A DNA stretch of 64,000 bases from an uncultured Clostridium sp. (GTDB taxonomy: Bacteria; Bacillota; Clostridia; TANB77; CAG-508), in contig CATZPY010000002.1 of NCBI GenBank assembly GCA_958422985.1, positions 60,415 through 124,414 on the forward strand, given 5' to 3'. Both the position numbers and the translations under genes were made by a program. Positions 10,430 to 17,761 of the stretch are shown here, in pieces. The notes under the pieces are model-generated. The model was not told the origin of the DNA. It saw nothing but the letters and a program-made list of their open reading frames with translations, and did no database searches. Position 1 is the stretch's first letter. Each line of letters starts with the position of its first letter.

Positions 10430-11539
10430 ATGGGGATAGAATCAAACTTAAAAAAAGAAGGAATTCAAGTTATAGAAGAACTTGATAAGATAAAAGTTAA
10501 TACAATAGCTAAAAATGTTGCTCAAAAAATTGTAGCTGCATTTCCTAATATGGAGTTTAAATTAGGTGAAATATTTATAAAACTTTCACAAATAAAAATG
10601 TATTATGCAGAAGTTCCAAAAGGTTTTTCAGAAGCTAATTATTTTTATAAAAATACATCAATATATTTTAATTGTGAAGTACCATTAGAAAAAATTGAAG
10701 ACTATGCTATACACGAGTGCATTCACTATTTGCAAGAAAGAAAAGATAAAGCCGGGTTTTTAATAAGATTAGGTTTATGTGATTTAACACAATACAAAGT
10801 GCATGGTTTAGCGCTAAACGAGGCAGCAGTACAATATGCTACAGCAAGAGCTACAAAAGAACCAAAAGATAATGTAAAATATTATGGAATTTCGTTTGAT
10901 ACAATTAGCCCTACTTGTTACCCTTTAATATGTAATTTGATTGTACAAATGGCATATGTAACAGGAGAAGATGTTCTTTTAGATAGCGTATTTAACAGTA
11001 ATAATAATTTTAAAGAAACATTTATAGAAAAAACAACAGAAGAGACATTTTACACTTTAGAGAAAAATTTCGACAAATTGTTAAAATTAGAGGAAGAATT
11101 ATTAAAACTAAATAACAAAATAGAAATTACAGATAATTTAAATTCTTCTATGAATAAAAAAAGAGTTAAAATAAAAAATGATATTCAAAAAACTTTTATG
11201 GATTCTCAAAATTTAATAATAACTTCTTATTTTGATACATCTTTTAACAAAATTACAAATTTAGAAGAAGTAGAAAATTACAGAAGAGCTTTATATAACT
11301 ATAAAGACTTAGTAGGATATGTGGAAGGAAAAGATGAATTTAACGAATATTATATAAAAACAATGAATAAATTAGAAAACAAATATAATGAATTAGAAAA
11401 TGAAAATTTATTAGATGACACAGAAGAAATAGTAGATTTACCAATAGAAAGAAAAAATAAATTCCAAATTATATGGCAAACTATAAAGAAATTTTTATTT
11501 AAATCAGGAGAAGAATATCAAAGAGAAACTGAAAAATAG
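10430..11539 (+). CDS. Unknown cytosolic protein with an HExxH zinc-peptidase motif
   Basis: I do not recognise the family. The 369-residue protein has HECIH at 95-99 followed by a glutamate at 131 in a LNEAAVQYATA helix. That is the spacing and setting of gluzincin-type metallopeptidases, where the two histidines and the later glutamate bind zinc. No signal peptide or membrane segment is visible. The second half (about 190-369) is helical and rich in Asn, Lys and Glu, with coiled-coil character. It stands alone between the leuS terminator and the infC promoter; a TATAAT at 10390-10395 may be its -10 box. The AGGGAGAA ribosome site fixes the ATG. Peptidase activity is an inference from the motif. 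Confidence 0.7.
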   Translation: MGIESNLKKEGIQVIEELDKIKVNTIAKNVAQKIVAAFPNMEFKLGEIFIKLSQIKMYYAEVPKGFSEANYFYKNTSIYFNCEVPLEKIEDYAIHECIHYLQERKDKAGFLIRLGLCDLTQYKVHGLALNEAAVQYATARATKEPKDNVKYYGISFDTISPTCYPLICNLIVQMAYVTGEDVLLDSVFNSNNNFKETFIEKTTEETFYTLEKNFDKLLKLEEELLKLNNKIEITDNLNSSMNKKRVKIKNDIQKTFMDSQNLIITSYFDTSFNKITNLEEVENYRRALYNYKDLVGYVEGKDEFNEYYIKTMNKLENKYNELENENLLDDTEEIVDLPIERKNKFQIIWQTIKKFLFKSGEEYQRETEK

Positions 11540-11549
11540 TATTTAGCTA

Positions 11550-11578
11550 TTGACAATATAAAAAATAGATGGTATTAT
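11550..11578 (+). promoter_or_regulatory. Promoter of the infC-rpmI-rplT operon
   Basis: A perfect TTGACA (11550-11555), a 17-base spacer and TATTAT (11573-11578). Transcription would begin about 160 bases before infC, leaving a long leader. Confidence 0.85.
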
Positions 11579-11584
11579 ATATAG

Positions 11585-11713
11585 GCGATTAAAGAAGAAG
11601 GTAACCACTTCCACCTTGTCTATATAAATAGAAAGGTAAAAATAATTCAATATATATAGTATATAATTATTTTAGTGGGTTAACTTGCGTCTTTAAGTTA
11701 ATTCATTTTTTTA
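11585..11713 (+). ncRNA. L20-type autoregulatory leader with attenuator hairpin
   Basis: A leader of about 160 bases precedes infC. In many Firmicutes this position holds the L20 leader, where excess ribosomal protein L20 binds the RNA and causes early termination. The sequence shows an upstream structured part (GAAGAAGGTAACC...CCACCTTGTC, about 11595-11622). At the end, a TTAACTT/AAGTTAA stem (11680-11686 with 11695-11701) is followed by a T-rich run at 11706-11713, which suits a conditional terminator. Assignment to the Rfam L20 leader rests on position and structure, not on a covariance search. Confidence 0.65.
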
Positions 11714-11749
11714 TTGCTTATTTATAAGCAAAATATATGGAGGTGTTTT

Positions 11750-12262
11750 ATAATAAAACAAGATTTACCTATTAACGAAAAAATAAGAGCCAAAGAAGTA
11801 AACTTAATAGATGAAAATGGCGAAAAATTAGGAGTAATGTCACTTAATGAAGCTTTAAGAATAGCTTCAGAAAAGAATTTAGATGTAGCTTTAGTTTCTC
11901 CAAATACTGTGCCACCTGTTTGCAAAATTATGAATTATGGTAAATATAAATTCGAACAAGCAAAAAGGGAAAAAGAGGCAAAGAAAAAACAAAAAGTATT
12001 TGAATTAAAAGAAATAAGAGTAACACCTAATATAGAAGAACACGATTTTAGCTTCAAATCTAAAAATGTAAGAAAATTCATAGAAGATGGTGCAAAAGTA
12101 AAAATTACAGTTAGATTTAGAGGAAGAGAAGTTAATAATGTTAAATTAGGGGAAGCAGTTATCAACAAATTTATAGAAGAATTAAAAGATATAGCAACTC
12201 CAGAAAAGAAACCTTTATTAGAAGGTAGAAATATGTTTGTAATTTTATCAAAAAAAGCATAA
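11750..12262 (+). CDS. infC: Translation initiation factor IF-3, apparently starting at AUA
   Basis: IF-3 binds the 30S subunit, prevents premature 50S joining and checks start codons. The protein matches the family from LPINEKIRAKEVNLID through the KIMNYGKYKFE linker to the C-terminal KVKITVRFRGRE domain. There is no ATG, GTG or TTG at the natural start. A strong GGAGG (11739-11743) is followed after six bases by ATA ATA AAA (11750-11758). A TTG at 11714 is in frame but lies in the attenuator T-run with the ribosome site downstream of it, so it is unlikely. A rare start codon fits the known use of AUU in other infC genes for self-control. It begins an operon with rpmI and rplT. Confidence 0.9.
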   Translation: MIKQDLPINEKIRAKEVNLIDENGEKLGVMSLNEALRIASEKNLDVALVSPNTVPPVCKIMNYGKYKFEQAKREKEAKKKQKVFELKEIRVTPNIEEHDFSFKSKNVRKFIEDGAKVKITVRFRGREVNNVKLGEAVINKFIEELKDIATPEKKPLLEGRNMFVILSKKA

Positions 12263-12281
12263 ATAGAAAGGAGCAATTAAA

Positions 12282-12479
12282 ATGCCAAAATTAAAAACAA
12301 ATAAAGCTGCAAGCAAAAGATATGGGTTTACAGCAAAAGGAAAAGTAAAAAGAACATCTGCAAATGCAAGACACAGATTATCTACAAAAACAAGCAGACA
12401 AAAAATGTCTAGAAAACAAAATTCTTATGCAGACAAAACATGTGTAGAAGGAATTAAAAAATTATTACCTTATGGTTAA
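12282..12479 (+). CDS. rpmI: 50S ribosomal protein L35
   Basis: A 65-residue, strongly basic protein starting MPKLKTNKAASKR, typical of L35. It lies 19 bases after infC with AAAGGAG upstream, and 32 bases before rplT, the standard infC-rpmI-rplT order. It is expected to be controlled with the operon by L20. Confidence 0.97.
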   Translation: MPKLKTNKAASKRYGFTAKGKVKRTSANARHRLSTKTSRQKMSRKQNSYADKTCVEGIKKLLPYG

Positions 12480-12511
12480 TAAGAAGAACGAAGAATAAGG
12501 AGGAATAGAAA

Positions 12512-12862
12512 ATGGCAAGAGTAAAAACAGCAAGAATTACTCGTAAAAAACATAAAAAAGTATTAAAACAAGCAAAAGGATATTTTGGAGCAAAAAGATA
12601 TAGATTCAGAATGGCTAAACAAGCTGTTATGAAATCTGGAATGTATGCTTATATAGCTAGAAAAGATAAAAAGAGTAATTTTAGAAAATTATGGATAGCA
12701 AGAATAAATGCTGCTGCAAGAATGAATGGAATTTCTTACAGCAAATTAATAGCAGGATTAAAGAAAGCTAATGTAACAATAAACAGAAAAATGTTAGCAG
12801 ACATAGCTATAACAGATCCAAAAGCATTTACAGAAATTGCAGAAATCGCAAAAAAAGCATAA
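12512..12862 (+). CDS. rplT: 50S ribosomal protein L20
   Basis: A 116-residue basic protein starting [16 protein letters not shown], with the family [10 protein letters not shown] and [10 protein letters not shown] segments. It is an early assembly protein of the 50S subunit and the likely repressor of its own operon through the leader before infC. It has AAGGAGG upstream and a strong terminator downstream. Confidence 0.97.
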   Translation: MARVKTARITRKKHKKVLKQAKGYFGAKRYRFRMAKQAVMKSGMYAYIARKDKKSNFRKLWIARINAAARMNGISYSKLIAGLKKANVTINRKMLADIAITDPKAFTEIAEIAKKA

Positions 12863-12879
12863 ATTAAAAAAGTTCTAAA

Positions 12880-12906
12880 ATACTAGTTTTTTAAACTAGT
12901 ATTTTT
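12880..12906 (+). terminator. Terminator of the infC-rpmI-rplT operon
   Basis: ATACTAGTTT pairs with AAACTAGTAT around a short T loop, followed by five T. Confidence 0.88.
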
Positions 12907-12986
12907 ATGTGCTAAAATTTTATTTTAAATTTTAACAAAAAATGTTAAAACGCTCATATTATATATTAAGAAAGGAGGAATATTTT

Positions 12987-13484
12987 ATGTCTGAAGACCA
13001 AAAAGTAGTATCTATTATAGATTATATAAACGAAAATAACATATGTAATAAATATTTAAATAAAATAAATTCTATAATTGGAAGTAGTAATGTAGAAGTA
13101 TTAGCAAGAGTAAAAGATAAAGAATCTGCATTACAGAAAATGCAAGTAAGAAAATTTACATATGCAAACCAGATAAGTGATTTTATAGGATTTATGTTAG
13201 TTACAGACAAAGTAGAAGATGTATATAAAATTAGAAATAAATTAAAAAATACATTTGGAAATTGTAAAGAAGAGGATTATATTAAAAATCCTAAAAATGG
13301 ATACCAAAGTATTCATTTAAACTATTTTGTAGAGAAGAATATTCCTCTAGAAATACAAATAAAAACTAAAAGAATGAAGTTAGCACAAGACATAGTACAT
13401 GATAAAATATATAAGAACTTTAAATTGTCAGAAGATTTAAGAAATGTGCTAAGCAAATTAGCATTTTTAAAGATTTTAAAATAA
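12987..13484 (+). CDS. Small stand-alone RelA/SpoT nucleotidyltransferase-domain protein
   Basis: At 165 residues this is little more than one RelA/SpoT synthetase domain, which in known enzymes makes (p)ppGpp from ATP and GTP or GDP. Matches to the synthetase signatures are ARVKDKESALQKM (Arg and Lys of the GRxK stretch), SDFIGFML (the metal-binding Asp), NPKNGYQSIHL (nearly canonical) and PLEIQIKTKRM (the catalytic Glu of EIQxRT). The arginine normally found after IGI is replaced (FIGFML). There is no hydrolase, TGS or ACT domain. ATG 12987 has AAAGGAGG eight bases upstream; an in-frame ATG at 12942 has none. It could be an alarmone synthetase, a toxic pyrophosphokinase or an inactive relative. 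Confidence 0.68.
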   Translation: MSEDQKVVSIIDYINENNICNKYLNKINSIIGSSNVEVLARVKDKESALQKMQVRKFTYANQISDFIGFMLVTDKVEDVYKIRNKLKNTFGNCKEEDYIKNPKNGYQSIHLNYFVEKNIPLEIQIKTKRMKLAQDIVHDKIYKNFKLSEDLRNVLSKLAFLKILK

Positions 13485-13526
13485 AAGCTTTGCTAAAGGT
13501 ATATAGAGCAAAGCCCGAATAAATTA

Positions 13527-13561
13527 AAAAAAGCAATAAAGAATATTCTTTATTGCTTTTT
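13527..13561. terminator. Bidirectional terminator between the RelA/SpoT-like gene and spoVAE
   Basis: AAAAAGCAATAAAG and CTTTATTGCTTTTT form a 14-base-pair stem with A and T runs on either side. It overlaps the last codons and stop of spoVAE on the minus strand. Confidence 0.88.
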
Positions 13562-13945
13562 CATTTTAGGTTTTGCAATTAGTGAAGCTAAATATCCAAA
13601 GAAAATTGCAGCTGCAATTCCACCAGCAGCATTTTTTATTCCACCTGTAAATGCACCTAAAAGTCCAGAAGTTTTAACACCTTCTATAGCACCTTTAGCT
13701 AAGTTATACCCAAAGCCAGTAAGAGGAACTGTAGCACCTGCACCTGCAAAATCTACTAAATATTTGTATATACCAAGCCCACCTAAAATAACACCAAGAG
13801 TTACGAAAGAAACTAGAATTCTTGCAGGAGTTAATTTTGTTTTATCTATTAAAATTTGTCCAATTACACATATTAAACCACCAACAACAAAAGCTTTTAA
13901 TAGTGAGCTCCATTCAAAAACTGACATCCAATCTATATTACTCAT
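13550..13945 (-). CDS. spoVAE: Stage V sporulation protein AE
   Basis: A 131-residue hydrophobic protein with about four membrane spans. The conserved SpoVAE stretches KAFVVGGLICVIGQ and DFAGAGATVPLTGFG are present. With SpoVAC and SpoVAD it belongs to the channel that moves dipicolinic acid through the spore inner membrane in sporulation and germination. It is the last gene of the minus-strand cluster, 74 bases after spoVAD, with a GGAGG ribosome site. Confidence 0.93.
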   Translation of the reverse strand: MSNIDWMSVFEWSSLLKAFVVGGLICVIGQILIDKTKLTPARILVSFVTLGVILGGLGIYKYLVDFAGAGATVPLTGFGYNLAKGAIEGVKTSGLLGAFTGGIKNAAGGIAAAIFFGYLASLIAKPKMKKQ

Positions 13946-14019
13946 AAAAATTCCTCCAATAATTACGATTTATACAGTTTTAACTTTTTATACTGCAAAA
14001 TCTTAAAAATAACTACGAT

Positions 14020-15024
14020 TTATACTTCAATACTAATAGCATGTGCAATGCCGGGAATACTTTCGCCTTGCTGTGATGATGTGGCATTCATTAAAGCTCC
14101 AGTTGCTATTAACAATATCTTTTTATATTTTTTGGTTTGTAGCATATTAAATAAATAGCCAGAAAAAACTGTACCACAACAAGCACAACCACTTCCACCA
14201 GAATGAGTATCTTGAGTTTCTTTGTCAAAAATTAAAACACCACAATCATTATAATTAGACTTTATGTTATAACCTTTTGTTTGTGCAAGTTCGATTAATA
14301 TGTCTTTACCAACATGACCTAAATCACCAGTTATTATTGCATCATAATAACTAGGCTTTCTTCCTGTATCGGTTAAATGGGTAATTAAAGTATCTAATGC
14401 AGCGGGAGCCATGGCAGCACCCATATTGTTACCATCTTTAATACCCATATCTATAATTTTTCCAGGGGTAAAATGAGTTATAAAAGGCCCAGTACCATTA
14501 GAAGACAAAATTGCAGAGCCAGCGCCAGTAACAGTCCATTGAGAAGATTGTGGTCTTTGGTTCCCAAGCTCTAATGGAAATCTAAATTGTTTTTCTGCAC
14601 TACAAAAATGGCTAGAAGCACCACAAATAACATTATTTGCAGCTCCACTATCTATAAATATAGATCCTACACCTAAACCTTCAACGAAAGTAGAACAAGC
14701 GCCAAATATGCCTATAAAAGGAATATCTAAGTCACGAAGACCAAAACTAGAAGATATACATTGGTTTAATAAATCACCAGCAAAACAATAATCTATGCTA
14801 GAAGCAGGAAGATTAGATTTTTTTATTGCAGAATAAAAAGTTTCTTTTAATATTTTACTTTCAGCTTTTTCCCAAGTCTTTTCTCCCCAAAACTCATCTT
14901 CTAAACATTTGTCAAAATATTTAGCAAGAGGTCCTTCTGCTTCTTTTGGACCAACGATACAGGCAGTATCTAATATGGTTGGAAGATTTGTAAATTTTAT
15001 AGTTTGTTTTCCTAACTTTTCCAA
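14020..15024 (-). CDS. spoVAD: Stage V sporulation protein AD
   Basis: SpoVAD has a thiolase-like fold and binds dipicolinic acid at the spore inner membrane. The 334-residue sequence shows the family features: GDLLNQC, GIFGACSTFVEG, GASSHFCSAEKQFRFP, TGAGSA and the C-terminal GSGCACCGTVFSGY. It lies 12 bases after spoVAC. The cluster lacks spoVAA, spoVAB and spoVAF here, as is common in clostridia, where AC, AD and AE are the core. Confidence 0.96.
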   Translation of the reverse strand: MEKLGKQTIKFTNLPTILDTACIVGPKEAEGPLAKYFDKCLEDEFWGEKTWEKAESKILKETFYSAIKKSNLPASSIDYCFAGDLLNQCISSSFGLRDLDIPFIGIFGACSTFVEGLGVGSIFIDSGAANNVICGASSHFCSAEKQFRFPLELGNQRPQSSQWTVTGAGSAILSSNGTGPFITHFTPGKIIDMGIKDGNNMGAAMAPAALDTLITHLTDTGRKPSYYDAIITGDLGHVGKDILIELAQTKGYNIKSNYNDCGVLIFDKETQDTHSGGSGCACCGTVFSGYLFNMLQTKKYKKILLIATGALMNATSSQQGESIPGIAHAISIEV

Positions 15025-15036
15025 AAAATCATCTCC

Positions 15037-15501
15037 TTATGCTAAAGTAATACCTTGTGTATTAAAAATAAGGTATATAATTCCAACAATTATAGAGCTA
15101 CAAATGCCAAAGACCAAAACAGGGCCTGCAATAGTAAACATTTTACTTCCAACACCCATAACATAGCCTTCAGATTTATATTCTATAGATGGAGCAACAA
15201 TCGAATTAGCAAAACCTGTAATAGGAACTAAAGAACCAGCGCCTGCAAATTTACCTATTTTGTTAAATATGTTTAATCCAGTTAAAAATGCGCTAAGACC
15301 TATTAAAATAATAGAAGCGATAGTTCCAGATGTAGCTTCGTCTAAACCACGTGCCTTGCAGATAAGAAGAATAATTTGTCCGAAAGTACAAATTAAACCA
15401 CCTACCCAAAAAGCATTAAAACAGTTCTTTAGTATAGGGGAATTTGGAGACTTTTTATTTACATATTCTTGATATTTTTTTTGTGTTTCTATAGGTTGCA
15501 T
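15037..15501 (-). CDS. spoVAC: Stage V sporulation protein AC
   Basis: A 154-residue membrane protein with several spans and the family's NCFNAFWVGGLICTFGQ and KFAGAGSLVPITGFANS stretches. SpoVAC is thought to be the mechanosensitive channel part of the dipicolinate transporter. It shares the FAGAG...PITGF motif with SpoVAE, a visible sign of common origin. It lies 12 bases after the dodecin-like gene. Confidence 0.95.
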   Translation of the reverse strand: MQPIETQKKYQEYVNKKSPNSPILKNCFNAFWVGGLICTFGQIILLICKARGLDEATSGTIASIILIGLSAFLTGLNIFNKIGKFAGAGSLVPITGFANSIVAPSIEYKSEGYVMGVGSKMFTIAGPVLVFGICSSIIVGIIYLIFNTQGITLA

Positions 15502-15513
15502 AAATACTCCTTT

Positions 15514-15726
15514 CTATTCATTCGAATGATCAATAAAAAAAGTAAGCTCTATTTCTGCAAAATATTCTACAATTTTTCCATCTTGAATATTTGCAGTTTG
15601 ATCTATAACTTTAACCTCTGATATATAATTTATCGTTTTAGAAGCTTCACTAATAGTTTGTACAATTGCATCTTTCCAAGATATATTAGAAGAACCTCTA
15701 ACGCGAATGTGTTTTTCAACAGTCAT
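15514..15726 (-). CDS. Dodecin-family flavin-binding protein
   Basis: A 70-residue protein that fits dodecins, which form twelve-subunit shells storing flavin. The marks are an N-terminal beta strand, SWKDAIVQTISEASKTI (with the flavin-stacking Trp of the family), an ISEVKVIDQ strand and a final YFAEIELTFFI strand. It is the first gene of the minus-strand run leading into spoVAC, 12 bases apart, with a GGAGG ribosome site. Sharing an operon with spoVA suggests forespore expression. A weak GTATA...AATATTA pair upstream could be a sigma-G type promoter, but this is tentative. Confidence 0.85.
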   Translation of the reverse strand: MTVEKHIRVRGSSNISWKDAIVQTISEASKTINYISEVKVIDQTANIQDGKIVEYFAEIELTFFIDHSNE

Positions 15727-15794
15727 TTGCTAATACCTCCTATAAATAAAATTAGTAATATTTTTTACAATTAATTTAATTTTATACAAGAAAA

Positions 15795-15803
15795 TGGTAT
15801 AAT
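15795..15803 (+). promoter_or_regulatory. Extended -10 promoter for rsmB
   Basis: TGGTATAAT, an extended -10, with only a weak -35 (TTTAAT, 15775-15780) at 17 bases. It lies 37 bases before the chosen rsmB start and divergent from the spoVA cluster. Confidence 0.6.
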
Positions 15804-15840
15804 GTATAAAGTTATAATGGGAAAGGGAGAAAAATATTTA

Positions 15841-17142
15841 ATGAAAATAGATTTTGCACGAAATATTGCGCTAAAAATAATATACGAAGTAAATGCTAAA
15901 CAAGCATATTCTAATATAGTGCTAGACAAATACATTAACGAAAATAGAGATAAACTAAGTAATGTAGATATTAATTTTATTTCGGAATTAGTATATGGTG
16001 TTATAACATGGAAATTAACATTAGAAGATGTAATTCAAAAATATTCAAAAACTAAGCTTAAAAAAATGTCAGATTGGGTAAGAAATATCTTATACTTGGG
16101 AAGTTATCAAATAATATTCTTAGATAAAGTACCAAAGTCAGCAGCAGTAAACGAAAGTGTTAATTTATGCAAAAAATATAATTTTAAATCTGCAAATTTA
16201 GTTAATGCAATTTTAAGAAAAATAAGCAAAGAAGATTACGAAGAAATTAATAATATAACAAATAGTATAACTAAAGTTAGTTTAAAATATTCTATTCCAG
16301 AATGGATGGTAAAGAAATTTTTTAGCGAATATGGTGAAAACAAAGCAGAAGAAATTTGCAAGAATTTAAATTTAAGACCAAATATGTCTGTAAGACTAAA
16401 TAGTTTAAAAGAAAAAATAGAAATAGGAAATAAAGGAATTTTAGAAGATTTTAGAGTAGTTACAAAAACTAAAAACATTATTAAAACCAAAGAATATGAA
16501 GAAGGCTATATAACTCTTCAAGATGAAGCAGCTGGTTTAAGTAGCTTTGTTTTAAAACCAAAAAAAGGAGATTTTGTATTAGATGCATGTAGTGCTCCTG
16601 GTGGAAAGACTACTTATTTAGCAGAAATAATGCAAAATGAAGGAAAAATTATAGCATGGGATATTTACGAAGAAAGATTAAAACAAGTTAGCCAAAATGC
16701 TAAAAGATTAGGTATAAGCATTATAGAAACGCAAGTAAATGATGCAACTATTTTAAAAGAAGAGTTTAAAAATAAATTTGATAAAATATTACTAGATGTG
16801 CCTTGCCTTGGGCTAGGAGTAATTAGAAGAAAACCAGATATAAAATGGAATAGGAAAGAAGAAGATATTAAAGAGATTTCTAATATTCAGTACAAGATAT
16901 TAAAAACTTGTGCAAATTATTTAAAAAAAGATGGAGTTTTAGTATATTCTACATGTAGTATGCTAAAAGAAGAAAACGAACTTATAATAAATAAATTTTT
17001 ACAAGAAGAAAATTTTACAACTGTTAATATAGAAGAAAACATCCCTAAAGAATTTTATAAAATAACAAAGAACAATATGGTGCAATTTTTGCCAAGCGAA
17101 AAACATGACGGATTTTTTATAACGATGCTAAAAAGAAAATAA
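15841..17142 (+). CDS. rsmB: 16S rRNA (cytosine967-C5)-methyltransferase RsmB
   Basis: RsmB methylates C967 (E. coli numbering) of 16S rRNA using S-adenosylmethionine. The N-terminal third is a NusB-like RNA-binding domain. The methyltransferase part has DACSAPGGKTTYLAE (SAM binding), LLDVPCLGLG with C322 and VYSTCSM with C372, the two cysteines expected in this family. I chose ATG 15841: it has AAAGGGAG upstream, while the in-frame ATG at 15802 overlaps the -10 box. That gives 433 residues. Confidence 0.95.
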   Translation: MKIDFARNIALKIIYEVNAKQAYSNIVLDKYINENRDKLSNVDINFISELVYGVITWKLTLEDVIQKYSKTKLKKMSDWVRNILYLGSYQIIFLDKVPKSAAVNESVNLCKKYNFKSANLVNAILRKISKEDYEEINNITNSITKVSLKYSIPEWMVKKFFSEYGENKAEEICKNLNLRPNMSVRLNSLKEKIEIGNKGILEDFRVVTKTKNIIKTKEYEEGYITLQDEAAGLSSFVLKPKKGDFVLDACSAPGGKTTYLAEIMQNEGKIIAWDIYEERLKQVSQNAKRLGISIIETQVNDATILKEEFKNKFDKILLDVPCLGLGVIRRKPDIKWNRKEEDIKEISNIQYKILKTCANYLKKDGVLVYSTCSMLKEENELIINKFLQEENFTTVNIEENIPKEFYKITKNNMVQFLPSEKHDGFFITMLKRK

Positions 17143-17195
17143 AAATAGCTATATTACGATAATATTACATTAATATTATGTTTAAATTAAACACC

Positions 17196-17223
17196 TTGAC
17201 TTTTTTACATAAACATATAAAAT
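17196..17223 (+). promoter_or_regulatory. Promoter for the pilin-like gene
   Basis: TTGACT (17196-17201), a 16-base spacer and TAAAAT (17218-17223). It leaves a leader of about 60 bases. Confidence 0.6.
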
Positions 17224-17288
17224 ATTGGTATATAAAAACAGTAAAAGTGCTACGCACAATATATATACAAAAGAAGGGAGACGTTTAT

Positions 17289-17699
17289 ATGTTTAATAAA
17301 GTAAAAGAAGAAAAAGGAATAACATTAGTCGTTTTAATAATTACAATAATTATATTACTATGTTTAGCAGGAGTTATAGTGTATTTAGTATTTGGTCAAG
17401 ATGGTTTAAAAGGTAAAGATAATGCTTTAGAAGCTGAAAGAGATAAAGCATATGCAAAAGATATAGTAACTATGGCATTAAAAGTAGTAGAAAAAGATAG
17501 AGAACAAATGAATGTTAATGGTTTAGTACAAACTAATACAAATCCAGATGTTATAGATGCAGTAGTAAAAACAATAGATAAGTCTTCAAACTTTAAAGAA
17601 GGTGCAGATGGAAGTTCTGTAGAATATGTAACAAGTAGTGGAGATAAATATATTGTTAAAGTAGATACTAAAAATTTAAAAGTACAAGAAGTAAACTAA
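17289..17699 (+). CDS. Type IV pilin-like protein, orphan, lacking the Glu+5 residue
   Basis: A 136-residue protein with a short basic leader ending in EEKG, then ITLVVLIITIIILL, a prepilin-type cleavage site and hydrophobic helix. In classical pilins the fifth mature residue is glutamate; here it is valine. After the helix comes a charged alpha region and a small C-terminal domain with SSVEYVTSSGDKYIVKVD, which looks like beta strands. No pilus assembly ATPase, peptidase or other pilin is in the window. ATG 17289 has AAGGGAG upstream; an earlier in-frame start at 17178 has none. Function unknown; a pseudopilin or a simple membrane-anchored protein are both possible. Confidence 0.7.
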   Translation: MFNKVKEEKGITLVVLIITIIILLCLAGVIVYLVFGQDGLKGKDNALEAERDKAYAKDIVTMALKVVEKDREQMNVNGLVQTNTNPDVIDAVVKTIDKSSNFKEGADGSSVEYVTSSGDKYIVKVDTKNLKVQEVN

Positions 17700-17703
17700 A
17701 GAA

Positions 17704-17731
17704 AAGGCATATACACTAGTTGTATATGCCT
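17704..17731. other. Strong hairpin between the pilin-like gene and the ROK kinase gene
   Basis: AGGCATATACA pairs with TGTATATGCCT around a short loop. On the plus strand it is followed by A residues, not T, so it is not a plus-strand terminator; the T side faces the minus strand, where no gene ends. It may stabilise or separate the two messages. Confidence 0.6.
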
Positions 17732-17761
17732 AAAAAAATGTTAATAAAAAGGAGCATATAT

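Noticed and set aside
13960..14032. Two ACGATTTATAC sequences between spoVAE and spoVAD
   Set aside because: Only 11-12 bases long, one overlapping the end of spoVAD; probably a small chance or replication-slip duplication with no clear role.
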